From assembly GCA_964645405.1 (NCBI GenBank), contig CAZYCA010000017.1:1-46207 (forward strand): DNA of 46,207 nt, given 5' to 3'. The notes below the pieces were generated by a model, which worked only from the letters and a program-made list of their open reading frames with translations, was not told where the DNA came from and searched no databases. Position numbers and translations under genes: made by a program. Below are positions 32,649 to 41,127 of the stretch, piece by piece. This stretch comes from JAMWDF01 sp964645405. GTDB taxonomy: Bacteria; Ratteibacteria; UBA8468; B48-G9; DSTR01. How positions within the stretch are numbered: the stretch's first letter is position 1; every line of letters begins with the position of its first letter.

Positions 32649-33800
32649 TCAACGGCCAGTTCTCAGTTTTGCCTCCAGAAGACGCACCAGGTCATTATAT
32701 GTAACAAAAAGAGCCAGAAAGATTAAGGCGGCTGCTCCTGCATATTGCACAATCTCCAGAAACTGTTTGCTGGGTCTTTTCCCGCGCAGTTTTTCCATCA
32801 GTAAACCTACCAGATGTCCACCATCCAGGACCGGAAAAGGGAAAAAGTTAATTAAACCAAGGTTCACACTGATAAAAGCCACAAAATAAAGAAATCTGGC
32901 TATCCCGGCATGGACAATCTCTCCTGCCCACTGGGCAATCCCTACCGGGCCAGAAAGAAGTTTAGCGGAGACCTGTCTGGTGAAAAGCATTTTAAAAGCC
33001 AGAAAAACTCCATAGGTCATCTTTCCAAACTCTTTTCCTGCCCGCACAATGGAGACAAAAAAGGGATACTTTTCCAGCTTCTCTCTGGGGCTGATACCCA
33101 GAAGGTAGCTGGTCATCTTTTTACCAGAAAAATCAGGAGCCGCTACTGCTTTTGGCAGGATGGAAAAGGGAAGAATCTGGCCATCTCTTCTTACCAGAAG
33201 GTATACCGGCTGGTGAGGGTTTTCCGCAGTGGACTGGCGAATATTCATAATCACATCATGCCATTCCCGGCATTTTTTCCCATTGACAGAAATGACCTCG
33301 TCCCCTACCTTTAAACCAGAATTTTCTGCTGGCATTCCTTTAACAAAGGAACCGATTCTGGTGCCATCGTAACCAGGGACACCCAGCATGAAAACAGGGA
33401 TTAAAAGCAGAAAACCAAAGAAAAGGTTATGCAATGCGCCAGAAGCCACGATGGCTGCTCGCCAGCCCGGGGATTTAGCCATATACTCATCTGTCTGAAA
33501 GGGACCTTCAGGTTTGTAATCTTCCCCGGCCATTTTCACATAACCACCAAACGGGATGAGGCAAATCTGGTACTCTGTCTCTTCCTCAACCAGCTGTTTA
33601 ATCCTGGGAGCGAAAGGATAGGGGTAGAGATAAAGCGGTTTCCAGACTTTACGTCGCCAGGAGATAATTTTCGGGCCAAAACCAAGGGAGAATTTCTCCA
33701 CCCTTACACCGGCTTTTCTGGCTATCCAGAAATGACCAGATTCATGGATAATGATGACCACGGAGAAAAGAACCAGAATTCCCACTATGGAAAGTAACAT
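32649..33800 (-). CDS. rseP: Site-2 intramembrane protease RseP
   Basis: 383 residues starting at ATG 33800, five bases after ggag; a GTG three bases earlier is too close. The zinc motif is HESGH at about 19-23 in the first helix. One PDZ domain is recognisable (GMPAENSGLKVGDEVISVNGK-like region, about 150-235), and the third zinc ligand is in FPVLDGGH near the C-terminus. It cuts membrane-bound anti-sigma factors and spent signal peptides. The anti-sigma candidate at 22909-23559 is a plausible substrate, though nothing in sequence proves it. It sits between dxr and ispG in the common order. Confidence 0.95.
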   Translation of the reverse strand: MLLSIVGILVLFSVVIIIHESGHFWIARKAGVRVEKFSLGFGPKIISWRRKVWKPLYLYPYPFAPRIKQLVEEETEYQICLIPFGGYVKMAGEDYKPEGPFQTDEYMAKSPGWRAAIVASGALHNLFFGFLLLIPVFMLGVPGYDGTRIGSFVKGMPAENSGLKVGDEVISVNGKKCREWHDVIMNIRQSTAENPHQPVYLLVRRDGQILPFSILPKAVAAPDFSGKKMTSYLLGISPREKLEKYPFFVSIVRAGKEFGKMTYGVFLAFKMLFTRQVSAKLLSGPVGIAQWAGEIVHAGIARFLYFVAFISVNLGLINFFPFPVLDGGHLVGLLMEKLRGKRPSKQFLEIVQYAGAAALIFLALFVTYNDLVRLLEAKLRTGR

Positions 33801-33811
33801 CACTTCTCCTT

Positions 33812-34945
33812 TCAGCTAACTCCAGCTATTTTTCTTAACCTGATTCTTGCCCAGGCGGAAAGTTCCATAATTTCTTCCACGGATTTTACCACAGTGAGCT
33901 TATGCTGATTGATAACCTCTTCAATCAGGGGTACTATTTGCTTAAATTTTATAGTCTGTTGAAGAAAAAGAGCAACTGCTTCTTCATTTGCGGCGTTCAG
34001 AACTACAGGCAGGGAATTTCCCAATTCCAGTGCTTTCCTCGCCAGAAGCCACCAGGTATTTTTTTCTTCTACCCTGCGGAAGGTGAGCTGCCCGATTTTT
34101 TCCAGACGCAGTGGCTTCCAGGAGTTTTCGCTGCGGCAGGGATAATGCAGAACATAACTGAGAGCAAACTTCATATCCGGAGGGGAAAGGACAGCCTTGA
34201 AAACCCCATCTGTGAATTCTACCAGCCCGTGGATGATAGCTTCAGGATGAATCAGAACAGAGATTTTCTCCGGGGGAAGACGAAAAAGATAATGGGCTTC
34301 AATCATCTCTAAAGCCTTATTCATCAAAGTTGCAGAATCAACAGTAATTTTTTTTCCCATTTTCCATACCGGATGCGCAAGTACATCCCTCAGGTCTACA
34401 TTTTCTACATTTTTTTTGTTCAGGAAAGGTCCACCGGAAGCCGTAAGATAAACTCTGGCAATTTGTTTTCTGTCTTCTCCTGCCAGACACTGAAAGAGAG
34501 CATTATGCTCGCTATCCACCGGTAGAATTGTCGCCTGATTTTTTTCTGCCACTTCCATAAGAAGCCAGCCTGCCACTACCATTATCTCCTTGGTAGCCAG
34601 ACCTACAGTTTTACCGCAGCGTAAACTTTCCAGGACAGGAACAAGAGTAGTAAGACCGGGGATAGCCACCAGGATTAAATCTGCCTGCGATAAGGTTGCC
34701 AGCTGTGTGAGACCGGATTGTCCGTAAAGTACCTGCCTGTCAGGAAACATCTTTTCTGTCCCGGGGATAGGTTTTTCCAGACAGACAAATTCTGGCTGGA
34801 ATTCCTTCACCTGAGAAAGAAGTTTTTCCACGTTAGAATGGCAGGCCAGAGCTAAGATCTTAAACTTCTCCGGTTGCTTTCTTACTATTTCCAGGGTGTT
34901 TTCTCCGATACTCCCTGTAGAACCCAGAATAACAATTTTTTTCAT
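33812..34945 (-). CDS. dxr: 1-deoxy-D-xylulose 5-phosphate reductoisomerase
   Basis: 377 residues. The ATG at 34945 begins MKKIVILGSTGSIGENTLEI, the standard N-terminus; an upstream extension of the open frame is not coding. NADPH binds at GSTGSIG (8-14). The metal site includes D144 and E146 in LPVDSEHNAL. The usually strict LANKE motif reads LATKE here. It is the first committed enzyme of the MEP pathway and first gene of the dxr-rseP-ispG unit. It is transcribed away from the gene at 35006. rseP follows 11 bp after its stop codon. Confidence 0.96.
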   Translation of the reverse strand: MKKIVILGSTGSIGENTLEIVRKQPEKFKILALACHSNVEKLLSQVKEFQPEFVCLEKPIPGTEKMFPDRQVLYGQSGLTQLATLSQADLILVAIPGLTTLVPVLESLRCGKTVGLATKEIMVVAGWLLMEVAEKNQATILPVDSEHNALFQCLAGEDRKQIARVYLTASGGPFLNKKNVENVDLRDVLAHPVWKMGKKITVDSATLMNKALEMIEAHYLFRLPPEKISVLIHPEAIIHGLVEFTDGVFKAVLSPPDMKFALSYVLHYPCRSENSWKPLRLEKIGQLTFRRVEEKNTWWLLARKALELGNSLPVVLNAANEEAVALFLQQTIKFKQIVPLIEEVINQHKLTVVKSVEEIMELSAWARIRLRKIAGVS

Positions 34946-35005
34946 TTTTGCGTCTTTTATTATACGATTCTTACCAGTTTGGTGGAAATAGGTTAAAATA
35001 CAGGT
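34946..35005. promoter_or_regulatory. Divergent promoter region of dxr and the 35006 gene
   Basis: Only 60 bp separate two divergent genes. On the minus strand a perfect TATAAT (34964-34959) lies 14 bp from the dxr start, with no good -35 at the proper distance. On the plus strand TTACCA (34971-34976) and TAAAAT (34994-34999) are 17 bp apart, which would place the transcript start at about the ATG itself (35006). The elements are weak individually; the location makes promoters here necessary. Confidence 0.4.
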
Positions 35006-35965
35006 ATGAGTTCTGCCCAGCAACAGAGGTTTCTTACGGAAGTCAGGTATTTCCAGAAGGTCAAGGAAAATGTTTATCAGCTGCTGACTTCTCTCAATTA
35101 TCAGAAAGAAACAGTCTGGTCCACCCCTTCTGGAACCTGGGATGTTTTCACCAAGAAGGAGTTTGTCTTCCCCTACTTTGTGCAGAATGTCCGGACCCCG
35201 GTGGATAGATTTGTAGCCATTTTCCGTGGAGAGAAAGAATTTATTGTTTCCGGTGCTTACGATTCCCTGGAAAAAGTGAAGCACAACCTGAAAGAGATAA
35301 CAACCCATTTTCTTTCTCCTCCTAAACGCTGGCTGGGTTTTCCTTTAACTCTTACTCCGGAGAATGCCCAGGACTATGGATATCTGCGGGGTTTATTAAT
35401 GGGGTGTCTGGCAGTAGGCCTGGATGTGGGATATTCCTGGTTTTTCAAATTGAGGAATGGGATTCTCACAGGGATTATTGAGTTTATCCGGCTGGTCTAC
35501 GAAGGAAATGTGGGACTGGCTATCGGGGTGGGTATTGCCCTGACCGGTTTTTATTTTGGTTTTCTTCTCATCGCTTTACCTATCATCTACGGACAAATCT
35601 GCTTTCAGAAGGCTGGCAGGAAACAGACAAAGATTCTGGAATCTCTCGGGGAAGAATTGATGGAGTACGAATTCGGGACTCAGGCAGAACAGGTTTTAGC
35701 CGAAGAGTTCAACACTATTCTGGAAGAGAAAAGAAAACAGGAAATCTATCTGCAACTGGTGAAAATCTGGCCAGAGATGGATAAGGCAGGTTTTGAAGCG
35801 CTCTATCAAAAAATCCAGGAAGGATTTGTCTCACCTGAAAGTCTGATGGATTTCCTGAAAGAAATGAAAAGGTTTATTCCTGGAGCCAGTCTGGAAAAAT
35901 TTTTAGAACTGGTTATCAAGTTTCGTAAGGCTGTACCTACGGTGGAAATCAAACTGAATCCGTAA
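35006..35965 (+). CDS. Membrane protein of unknown function
   Basis: 319 residues. The first 115 are soluble, with no signal peptide. Two or three hydrophobic stretches follow (about 130-148 and 170-205, the latter including GLAIGVGIALTGFYFG). A 110-residue helical, Glu/Lys-rich C-terminal part ends the protein. I recognise no family. The start lacks a clear ribosome site, and a promoter-like pair suggests a leaderless transcript. It is followed 14 bp later by the dockerin-tailed protein, so the two are probably co-transcribed. Confidence 0.7.
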   Translation: MSSAQQQRFLTEVRYFQKVKENVYQLLTSLNYQKETVWSTPSGTWDVFTKKEFVFPYFVQNVRTPVDRFVAIFRGEKEFIVSGAYDSLEKVKHNLKEITTHFLSPPKRWLGFPLTLTPENAQDYGYLRGLLMGCLAVGLDVGYSWFFKLRNGILTGIIEFIRLVYEGNVGLAIGVGIALTGFYFGFLLIALPIIYGQICFQKAGRKQTKILESLGEELMEYEFGTQAEQVLAEEFNTILEEKRKQEIYLQLVKIWPEMDKAGFEALYQKIQEGFVSPESLMDFLKEMKRFIPGASLEKFLELVIKFRKAVPTVEIKLNP

Positions 35966-35979
35966 AAGGGTTTTTTCTC

Positions 35980-37893
35980 ATGCGGCAGATGGGAAAGGCA
36001 GGGTTGCTGGTAGTATTAACCAGTATTGTTGTGTCTTTTCTTTTGCGGGCAGAGGAAGGAAAGGCTTTTCTCTACCTTTACCAGACCATGGACAAATTTC
36101 ACAACAGTTTTGATGTCTACACTGATAAGGATGCCGGTGGAAATCACTTCTTTCCTACAGGATTTCTGGGTGATACCAGTGCCATTACAGTAGAGACAAA
36201 TTATCCGGAGAATGTTTTCTCCGGCACCAGCTGTATAAAAATCCAGTTTCAGGCAGGAGCCAGCTGGGCAGCAGTCTACTGGCAGGAACCAGAGTCCAAC
36301 TGGGCAACAGTACCACTTGCAGGATACAATCTCACAGGCGCCAGCAAACTAACTTTCCAGGCCAGGGGCCAGAAGGGAGGAGAAAAAGTAGAATTTTTTG
36401 CTGGAGGGCTGACCGGTCCTTACCCTGATTCCTTACCCAAAACTTCCACGGGGCTGATAGTTTTGTCCAGGGACTGGAACCAGTACAGTATTGACCTTAC
36501 CGGGAAGGATTTATCTTATATCATCGGCGGGTTCGGATTTTACCTGACAGGTTTTTCCAATCCTGAAGGCGCCACATTCTACCTTGATGATATTAAATAT
36601 CACCTGGAACGGCTGGACCAGCCGCGCTTTCTTCAGAGTTACCAGCCAGTTTCTGTAGAAGCCCCAGACCTTTTCTGGACCAACGCCTGTTTTATTTACG
36701 ATAATGCTTTAGCTGTTTTAGCCTTGCTGAGCCGCGGAAAAACCGAGGACCTGAAACGGGCCGGTCTTATCTGTGACGCCTTTCTCTTTGCCAGGGAAAA
36801 TGACCGTTTCTATCAGGACGGCCGTCTGAGAAATGCTTACCGGTCCGGGGATTTAAGTGCTCATCTGACCGGAAAAGCAAATCTTCCTGGCTGGTGGGAC
36901 CCGGTAGAAAAAAGATGGTGTGAGGATGAGAAACAAATCAGTACAGATACCGGCAACCTTGCCTGGGTAATCCTTGCCCTGACCCACTATTACCAGCAAA
37001 ATCCAGTGCCCAGGTATCTGGAAGCAGCAGTTGCCCTGGGCCAGTGGCTTTACCAGCATACTTACAGCGAAACAGGCGGTTACACTGCTGGCTATCTTGG
37101 CTGGGAACCAGAACCGGTAAAGCTCACCCACAAGTCTACCGAGCACAATATAGATGTTTACGCTGCGTTTCATGTGCTTTACCAGATCACGGGGGATAGT
37201 CTCTGGGAGGAAAGAAGCCAGCATGCCAGAAGTTTTGTGGAAAGCATGTGGAATCAGGAAGGCTCATATTTCTGGATTGGTACCAGGCAGGATGGTGTTA
37301 CTCCTGATACCAGCAAAAAAGTCCTTGATGTTCAGACCTGGGCGATGATGGCTTTGCAGGATTATTTTGTTTCCCTGAACTGGCTGGAGGAAAATTTCCG
37401 GTTACAGATAAACGGCTTATCCGGTTTTGATTTTAATAATGACCGAGATGGTATCTGGTGGGAAGGAACCGGTCAGATGGCTTTAGTTTACCAGATACTG
37501 CAGCAGCCAGAGAAGTTTCTTTCTGTCATCAACTCTCTCAGGCAGACCCAGAAGAGTGCACAGGGAGGTGATGGCCCGGGAATAGTGGCTGCTTCCTGTG
37601 ACCATCTGAGTACTGGCCTGGGATGGGAGTATTTCATGCGGGTACATACTGCTACGACCTGCTGGTATCTTTTTGCAGAGAGAGCGTTTAATCCTTATCA
37701 GGCAGTATCTGTCAGGAATCCTGGCGACCTTAACCAGGATGGCAGGGTGGATATATGTGATGTTATCCTGTGTTTACAGATGATTATCGGCGGCAGGCAA
37801 TCTGACCTTTATCAGGCAGACTTAAGTCAGGATGGTAATTTAGATATTCTGGATGTGATTCTTATCCTGAGAAAAGCAGTGGGTTGGGATTAA
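35980..37893 (+). CDS. Secreted six-hairpin glycosidase-like protein with dockerin-type tail
   Basis: 637 residues. A signal peptide (to about 25) is followed by a beta-sandwich domain (about 40-210; sugar-binding-like, with FYLDDIKYHLE at its end). A helical (alpha/alpha)6-type domain (about 220-570) contains repeated motifs such as IYDNALAVLALL and TGNLAWVILALTHYY. The last 56 residues hold two dockerin-like calcium repeats, DLNQDGRVDICDVI and DLSQDGNLDILDVI. Dockerins bind cohesins in cellulosomes, but no cohesin or scaffoldin is in the window. In related phyla this tail is common on secreted enzymes without a cellulosome. Substrate unknown. Confidence 0.78.
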   Translation: MRQMGKAGLLVVLTSIVVSFLLRAEEGKAFLYLYQTMDKFHNSFDVYTDKDAGGNHFFPTGFLGDTSAITVETNYPENVFSGTSCIKIQFQAGASWAAVYWQEPESNWATVPLAGYNLTGASKLTFQARGQKGGEKVEFFAGGLTGPYPDSLPKTSTGLIVLSRDWNQYSIDLTGKDLSYIIGGFGFYLTGFSNPEGATFYLDDIKYHLERLDQPRFLQSYQPVSVEAPDLFWTNACFIYDNALAVLALLSRGKTEDLKRAGLICDAFLFARENDRFYQDGRLRNAYRSGDLSAHLTGKANLPGWWDPVEKRWCEDEKQISTDTGNLAWVILALTHYYQQNPVPRYLEAAVALGQWLYQHTYSETGGYTAGYLGWEPEPVKLTHKSTEHNIDVYAAFHVLYQITGDSLWEERSQHARSFVESMWNQEGSYFWIGTRQDGVTPDTSKKVLDVQTWAMMALQDYFVSLNWLEENFRLQINGLSGFDFNNDRDGIWWEGTGQMALVYQILQQPEKFLSVINSLRQTQKSAQGGDGPGIVAASCDHLSTGLGWEYFMRVHTATTCWYLFAERAFNPYQAVSVRNPGDLNQDGRVDICDVILCLQMIIGGRQSDLYQADLSQDGNLDILDVILILRKAVGWD

Positions 37894-37895
37894 GA

Positions 37896-37925
37896 TTTCC
37901 ACGATGGAAAAGGGTGCTATTTTTT
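37896..37925 (+). terminator. Weak hairpin between converging genes
   Basis: TTTCCA (37896-37901) and TGGAAA (37905-37910) form a 6-bp stem with a 3-nt loop. A run of six T follows only after an 8-nt gap (37920-37925), so it is a poor terminator. It lies just after the stop of the dockerin protein and reaches the end of the minus-strand fusion gene. Confidence 0.3.
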
Positions 37926-39836
37926 CAGCCAGACCAGCGTTTCCATATGGCTGGTGTGAGGAAAGAAGTCGTAAGGAATGATTTTTTCCACGCCATAACC
38001 GGCAGTCAACAATTCTTTCAAATCCCGTGCCAGGGTGGCTGGGTTACAGGAAACATAAGCCAGATAAGGAATCTGGAGCTTTATGACACCCTTTAAGGCT
38101 CTCGGGGAAAGCCCTGCCCGGGGTGGGTCTACAACAACCAGGTCAAAATCTTCTCCCTTTATTTCCGGCAGTAATTTTTCTACGGTTTTTTCCTGAAAAG
38201 AACAGCTGGCAATGTTATTCAGCCGGCAGTTTTCTAAGGCAGTAGCAATGCTGGCTGAACTTGTGTCCACGCCGGAAACCATCCGACAAACCGCAGAAAG
38301 AAAAATTTCCAGACAGCCAGAACCACAATAAAGGCCGAGTACCTTCTGACAACCAGCCTGGCTGGTGAGCTGCTGGAGTCTCTGATAAAGAAGTTCCGCA
38401 CAGGCAGTATTGGGCTGGAAGAAACTCTGAGGATGAAGACGAAAGGTGAAAGGACCAAGTTTTTCCTCAATAAAACTCTGACCCCAGAGAAGATTTTTCT
38501 TTTGAAAATTAACCACATCAGAAATCTGCTGGTTAATAACCCAGTAAAGGCTTTTCATCTCCGGGAACTCAGAAACAAGTTGTTCCGCCAGGGGAGTGAA
38601 ATCAATGCTCATCTCACCGGTGGTTACAAGAATCACCATTAACTGGCCTGTCCGTTTACCCTGTCTCAAAACCAGGTGTCTCAGGAAACCTTTCTTTTTC
38701 CCTGGATGATAAGCCCGCAGGGATTGCTGCCTGGCGAAGTCAAGAAAGGGTAAGAAGATTTTACTTACCACAGGACTGAAAAGCGGGCATTCCTTTAAAG
38801 CCACCACAGAGGAAAACCTTCTGCCTGAAGGACTGGTCCTCGGACGCAGACCAAGGACGACTTTACCTGCTTGCTCCCCGAAAGCAAATTCCATCTTATT
38901 CCGATAATAGGAAATCTCCGGAGAGCCAACCAGTGGTTCGGTCTGGCTGGGTTTCAACTGTAGTGATGCGATTTTCCGCAATGTCTGAAAAAGATGTTCC
39001 TGTTTCAATTCCTTCTGCCGGCGATAGTCTAATTCCTGAAAGACACAGCCACCGCAAAACTCTGTGTGCGGACAGAAAGGGCTAACCCGGTCAGGAGAAG
39101 GTTGTTCTATCCTGATGGCTTCTGCCTGGAAGAAGTCTTTACCTGTTTTCGTCATCCTCACCCTGATTTTATCTCCGGGCAGTCCCTTATTTACAAAGAT
39201 AACCTGGTTGTTGTATCTGGCAACTGCCCAGTGGTGAGGTAAAGCTATGTCCACCACCTCTACCACCAGTTCCGGAGCCAGAAATTTTTCCAGGAGTCTG
39301 CGAAACTTTCTCACCGGGAAGCCAACAACATTCTCGTAATCGCCTTCCATCTTTTCTACAAATCTGTCCCCTGTTTTCTGGATAGCATAAGCCCCAGCCT
39401 TGTCTGCAAAGTCACCGGTTGCCAGGTATTCCTCAATAACTTCAGGTTCCAGCTTTTTGAAGGTGACATAGGTCAACTCGTAATCGGTGAGGAGTTTTTC
39501 TTCTTTTTTCTGGTAAAGAGCAAGTCCGGTAATTACCTTGTGCCTTTTCCCGGAAAGCTTTTCCAGCATTTCTCTGGCATTCTGCGGGCTGGCTGGTTTT
39601 CCCAAAATTTCTCCGTCCAGGTAAACCACTGTATCGGCTGCCACGATTAAGCTACCAGGATATTTTTCTGCTGCTGTTTTAGCCTTTAAGACTGCGGCCT
39701 GGAGAGCAAACTTTACCGGGTCAGTTTCCTGGATAGTACTTTCCTCCACATCCACTGGAAAGACAGTGAAGTTTTCCACCACCTTTTTCATCAGCTGCTG
39801 CCGCCGGGGAGAGCGGGAGGCAAGTACGATTTCCAT
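37917..39836 (-). CDS. Fusion of Maf nucleotide pyrophosphatase and RlmD-type 23S rRNA m5U methyltransferase
   Basis: 639 residues in one uninterrupted frame. Residues 1-188 are a complete Maf protein (ASRSPRRQ 6-13, AADTVVYLDGEILGKP with D68, GDYENVVGFPV), a house-cleaning enzyme that hydrolyses non-canonical or dTTP/UTP nucleotides. Residues about 190-245 are a TRAM RNA-binding domain. Then come cluster cysteines C255, C261, C264 and C350. Last is a SAM methyltransferase with LGLYCGSGCLEIF, VVDPPRAGL, the catalytic YVSCNP and HMETLVWL. That second half is RlmD/RumA-like. No stop, start or ribosome site separates the halves. It follows rmuC by 14 bp. Confidence 0.92.
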   Translation of the reverse strand: MEIVLASRSPRRQQLMKKVVENFTVFPVDVEESTIQETDPVKFALQAAVLKAKTAAEKYPGSLIVAADTVVYLDGEILGKPASPQNAREMLEKLSGKRHKVITGLALYQKKEEKLLTDYELTYVTFKKLEPEVIEEYLATGDFADKAGAYAIQKTGDRFVEKMEGDYENVVGFPVRKFRRLLEKFLAPELVVEVVDIALPHHWAVARYNNQVIFVNKGLPGDKIRVRMTKTGKDFFQAEAIRIEQPSPDRVSPFCPHTEFCGGCVFQELDYRRQKELKQEHLFQTLRKIASLQLKPSQTEPLVGSPEISYYRNKMEFAFGEQAGKVVLGLRPRTSPSGRRFSSVVALKECPLFSPVVSKIFLPFLDFARQQSLRAYHPGKKKGFLRHLVLRQGKRTGQLMVILVTTGEMSIDFTPLAEQLVSEFPEMKSLYWVINQQISDVVNFQKKNLLWGQSFIEEKLGPFTFRLHPQSFFQPNTACAELLYQRLQQLTSQAGCQKVLGLYCGSGCLEIFLSAVCRMVSGVDTSSASIATALENCRLNNIASCSFQEKTVEKLLPEIKGEDFDLVVVDPPRAGLSPRALKGVIKLQIPYLAYVSCNPATLARDLKELLTAGYGVEKIIPYDFFPHTSHMETLVWLKK

Positions 39837-39850
39837 CGGGTAAAGTTTTC

Positions 39851-41056
39851 TCAGGAGGAATTTTCTTTTTCTTCGGAGAAAGGCGCAATGGCTTCCATCT
39901 TCTTCTGCTGCCTAATTTCCTCAATCTGTCTGAGTGATTTTTCTAACATCTGGCGTCTGGTAGTGGTAAGCGTCTGGAATTCTTTATGAGCTTCCTCAAT
40001 TTTCTGTCCCATCTTCTCCATCACCTTCACAAAACTTTCCCATTGTCTGGCAAAAGTACCCAGAACATTGAGAATATGGGCAGCAGTCTGTTCCAGGTTG
40101 AAATTATCCACTGCCTGCCGGATGACTGCTAAGATGGCATAAAGAGTTAAAGGAGAGCAAACAATAATTTTCTGGCTGAGTGCTTCATCCAGGATGCTGC
40201 GGTCCTGTTCGTTGATGAAAGCATAAACCTGCTCGTTGGGAATAAAGATCAGGGCATAATCCACGGTATTGTTTTCTGGACTGATATAGTCCCGGCTGGT
40301 CACTGACTTAATGCGTTCCCGGACATCCCGGAGAAAACTTTTCCGGTACTGTTCCCTTTCCATCTCTGTTCTGGCTTCCAGATAGCGGAGGTAATTGTCC
40401 AGGGGAAACTTCACATCCATGTTGATTCTTAACCCCTGCGGGAGGAAAAAAGTATAGTCGGGTTTGGTGCTTGCTTCCTCCAGTTTTTTCTGCTTCTGAT
40501 AGTTAATTCCTTCTATGAAGCCAGCCAGCCGCAAAACATCCTCTGCCATCCTTTCACCCCAGCGACCGCGTACTCCGGAACCAGCCAGTGCCTGTTTTAA
40601 CTGGCTGGTTGTCTCCTGAAGACGGCTGGTCTGTTCTGTAGCCAGTTTCAATTGCGTTTCAATCTGGCCAAACTGTTGTTTTCTTTCCTTCTCCATACTG
40701 CTGATTACTTCCTGAACTTTCTCCAGGTTCTGTCTCATGGTCTCCAGGGTCTGGTCAATCAGACTTTTGCGTTTTTCCAGTTCCTGGATGCCGGAACTTG
40801 TATGTCGGGCTAAAGTTTCACTGGCTAAACTTAAAAACTGCTGGGTATTTCTGGATAAAGCATCCAAGGAAACAGAGCTGAAAGCATCCTTTAAATGATT
40901 AATAATAGTTTCCAGGTCACTCAGTCTTTGTTTCTGAGCCTCAGCCAAAAGTTCCCGGGCTAACTTTTTAGCATCTTCCTTTCTGCTTTTTATCCAGAAG
41001 AGAAAAACTCCAGCACCCAGGAAAAGACCCAGTAGAAAAAAAACCCAGGACGGAAT
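39851..41056 (-). CDS. rmuC: RmuC family protein, probable ATT start
   Basis: 401 residues if started at ATT 41056. A TTG at 40948 would drop the membrane helix. Upstream of the ATT, aaaaaaggag (41073-41064) lies 7 nt away, and an in-frame stop closes the frame just before. Residues 4-21 form an N-terminal helix (WVFFLLGLFLGAGVFLFW), then a long coiled coil (about 45-165). The conserved RmuC core follows: RGRWGERMAEDVLRLAGF, NMDVKFPLDNYLRY, YALIFIPNEQVYAF and CSPLTLYAIL. RmuC limits DNA inversions and has a nuclease-like fold. It shares a unit with the Maf-RlmD fusion. Confidence 0.88.
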   Translation of the reverse strand: MPSWVFFLLGLFLGAGVFLFWIKSRKEDAKKLARELLAEAQKQRLSDLETIINHLKDAFSSVSLDALSRNTQQFLSLASETLARHTSSGIQELEKRKSLIDQTLETMRQNLEKVQEVISSMEKERKQQFGQIETQLKLATEQTSRLQETTSQLKQALAGSGVRGRWGERMAEDVLRLAGFIEGINYQKQKKLEEASTKPDYTFFLPQGLRINMDVKFPLDNYLRYLEARTEMEREQYRKSFLRDVRERIKSVTSRDYISPENNTVDYALIFIPNEQVYAFINEQDRSILDEALSQKIIVCSPLTLYAILAVIRQAVDNFNLEQTAAHILNVLGTFARQWESFVKVMEKMGQKIEEAHKEFQTLTTTRRQMLEKSLRQIEEIRQQKKMEAIAPFSEEKENSS

Positions 41057-41127
41057 CGTTATTCTCCTTTTTTCTTATTTTACCAGAAGAGATGGCTGTT
41101 TTCAACTGGCTGGTTTAACATAATCTC

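Noticed and set aside
34946..35308. Upstream extension of the dxr reading frame
   Set aside because: The standard dxr N-terminus begins at 34945, and the extension overlaps the divergent gene and its promoter region.
35980..37893. Evidence of a cellulosome
   Set aside because: Only one dockerin-like tail is present; there is no cohesin, scaffoldin or anchoring domain in the window.
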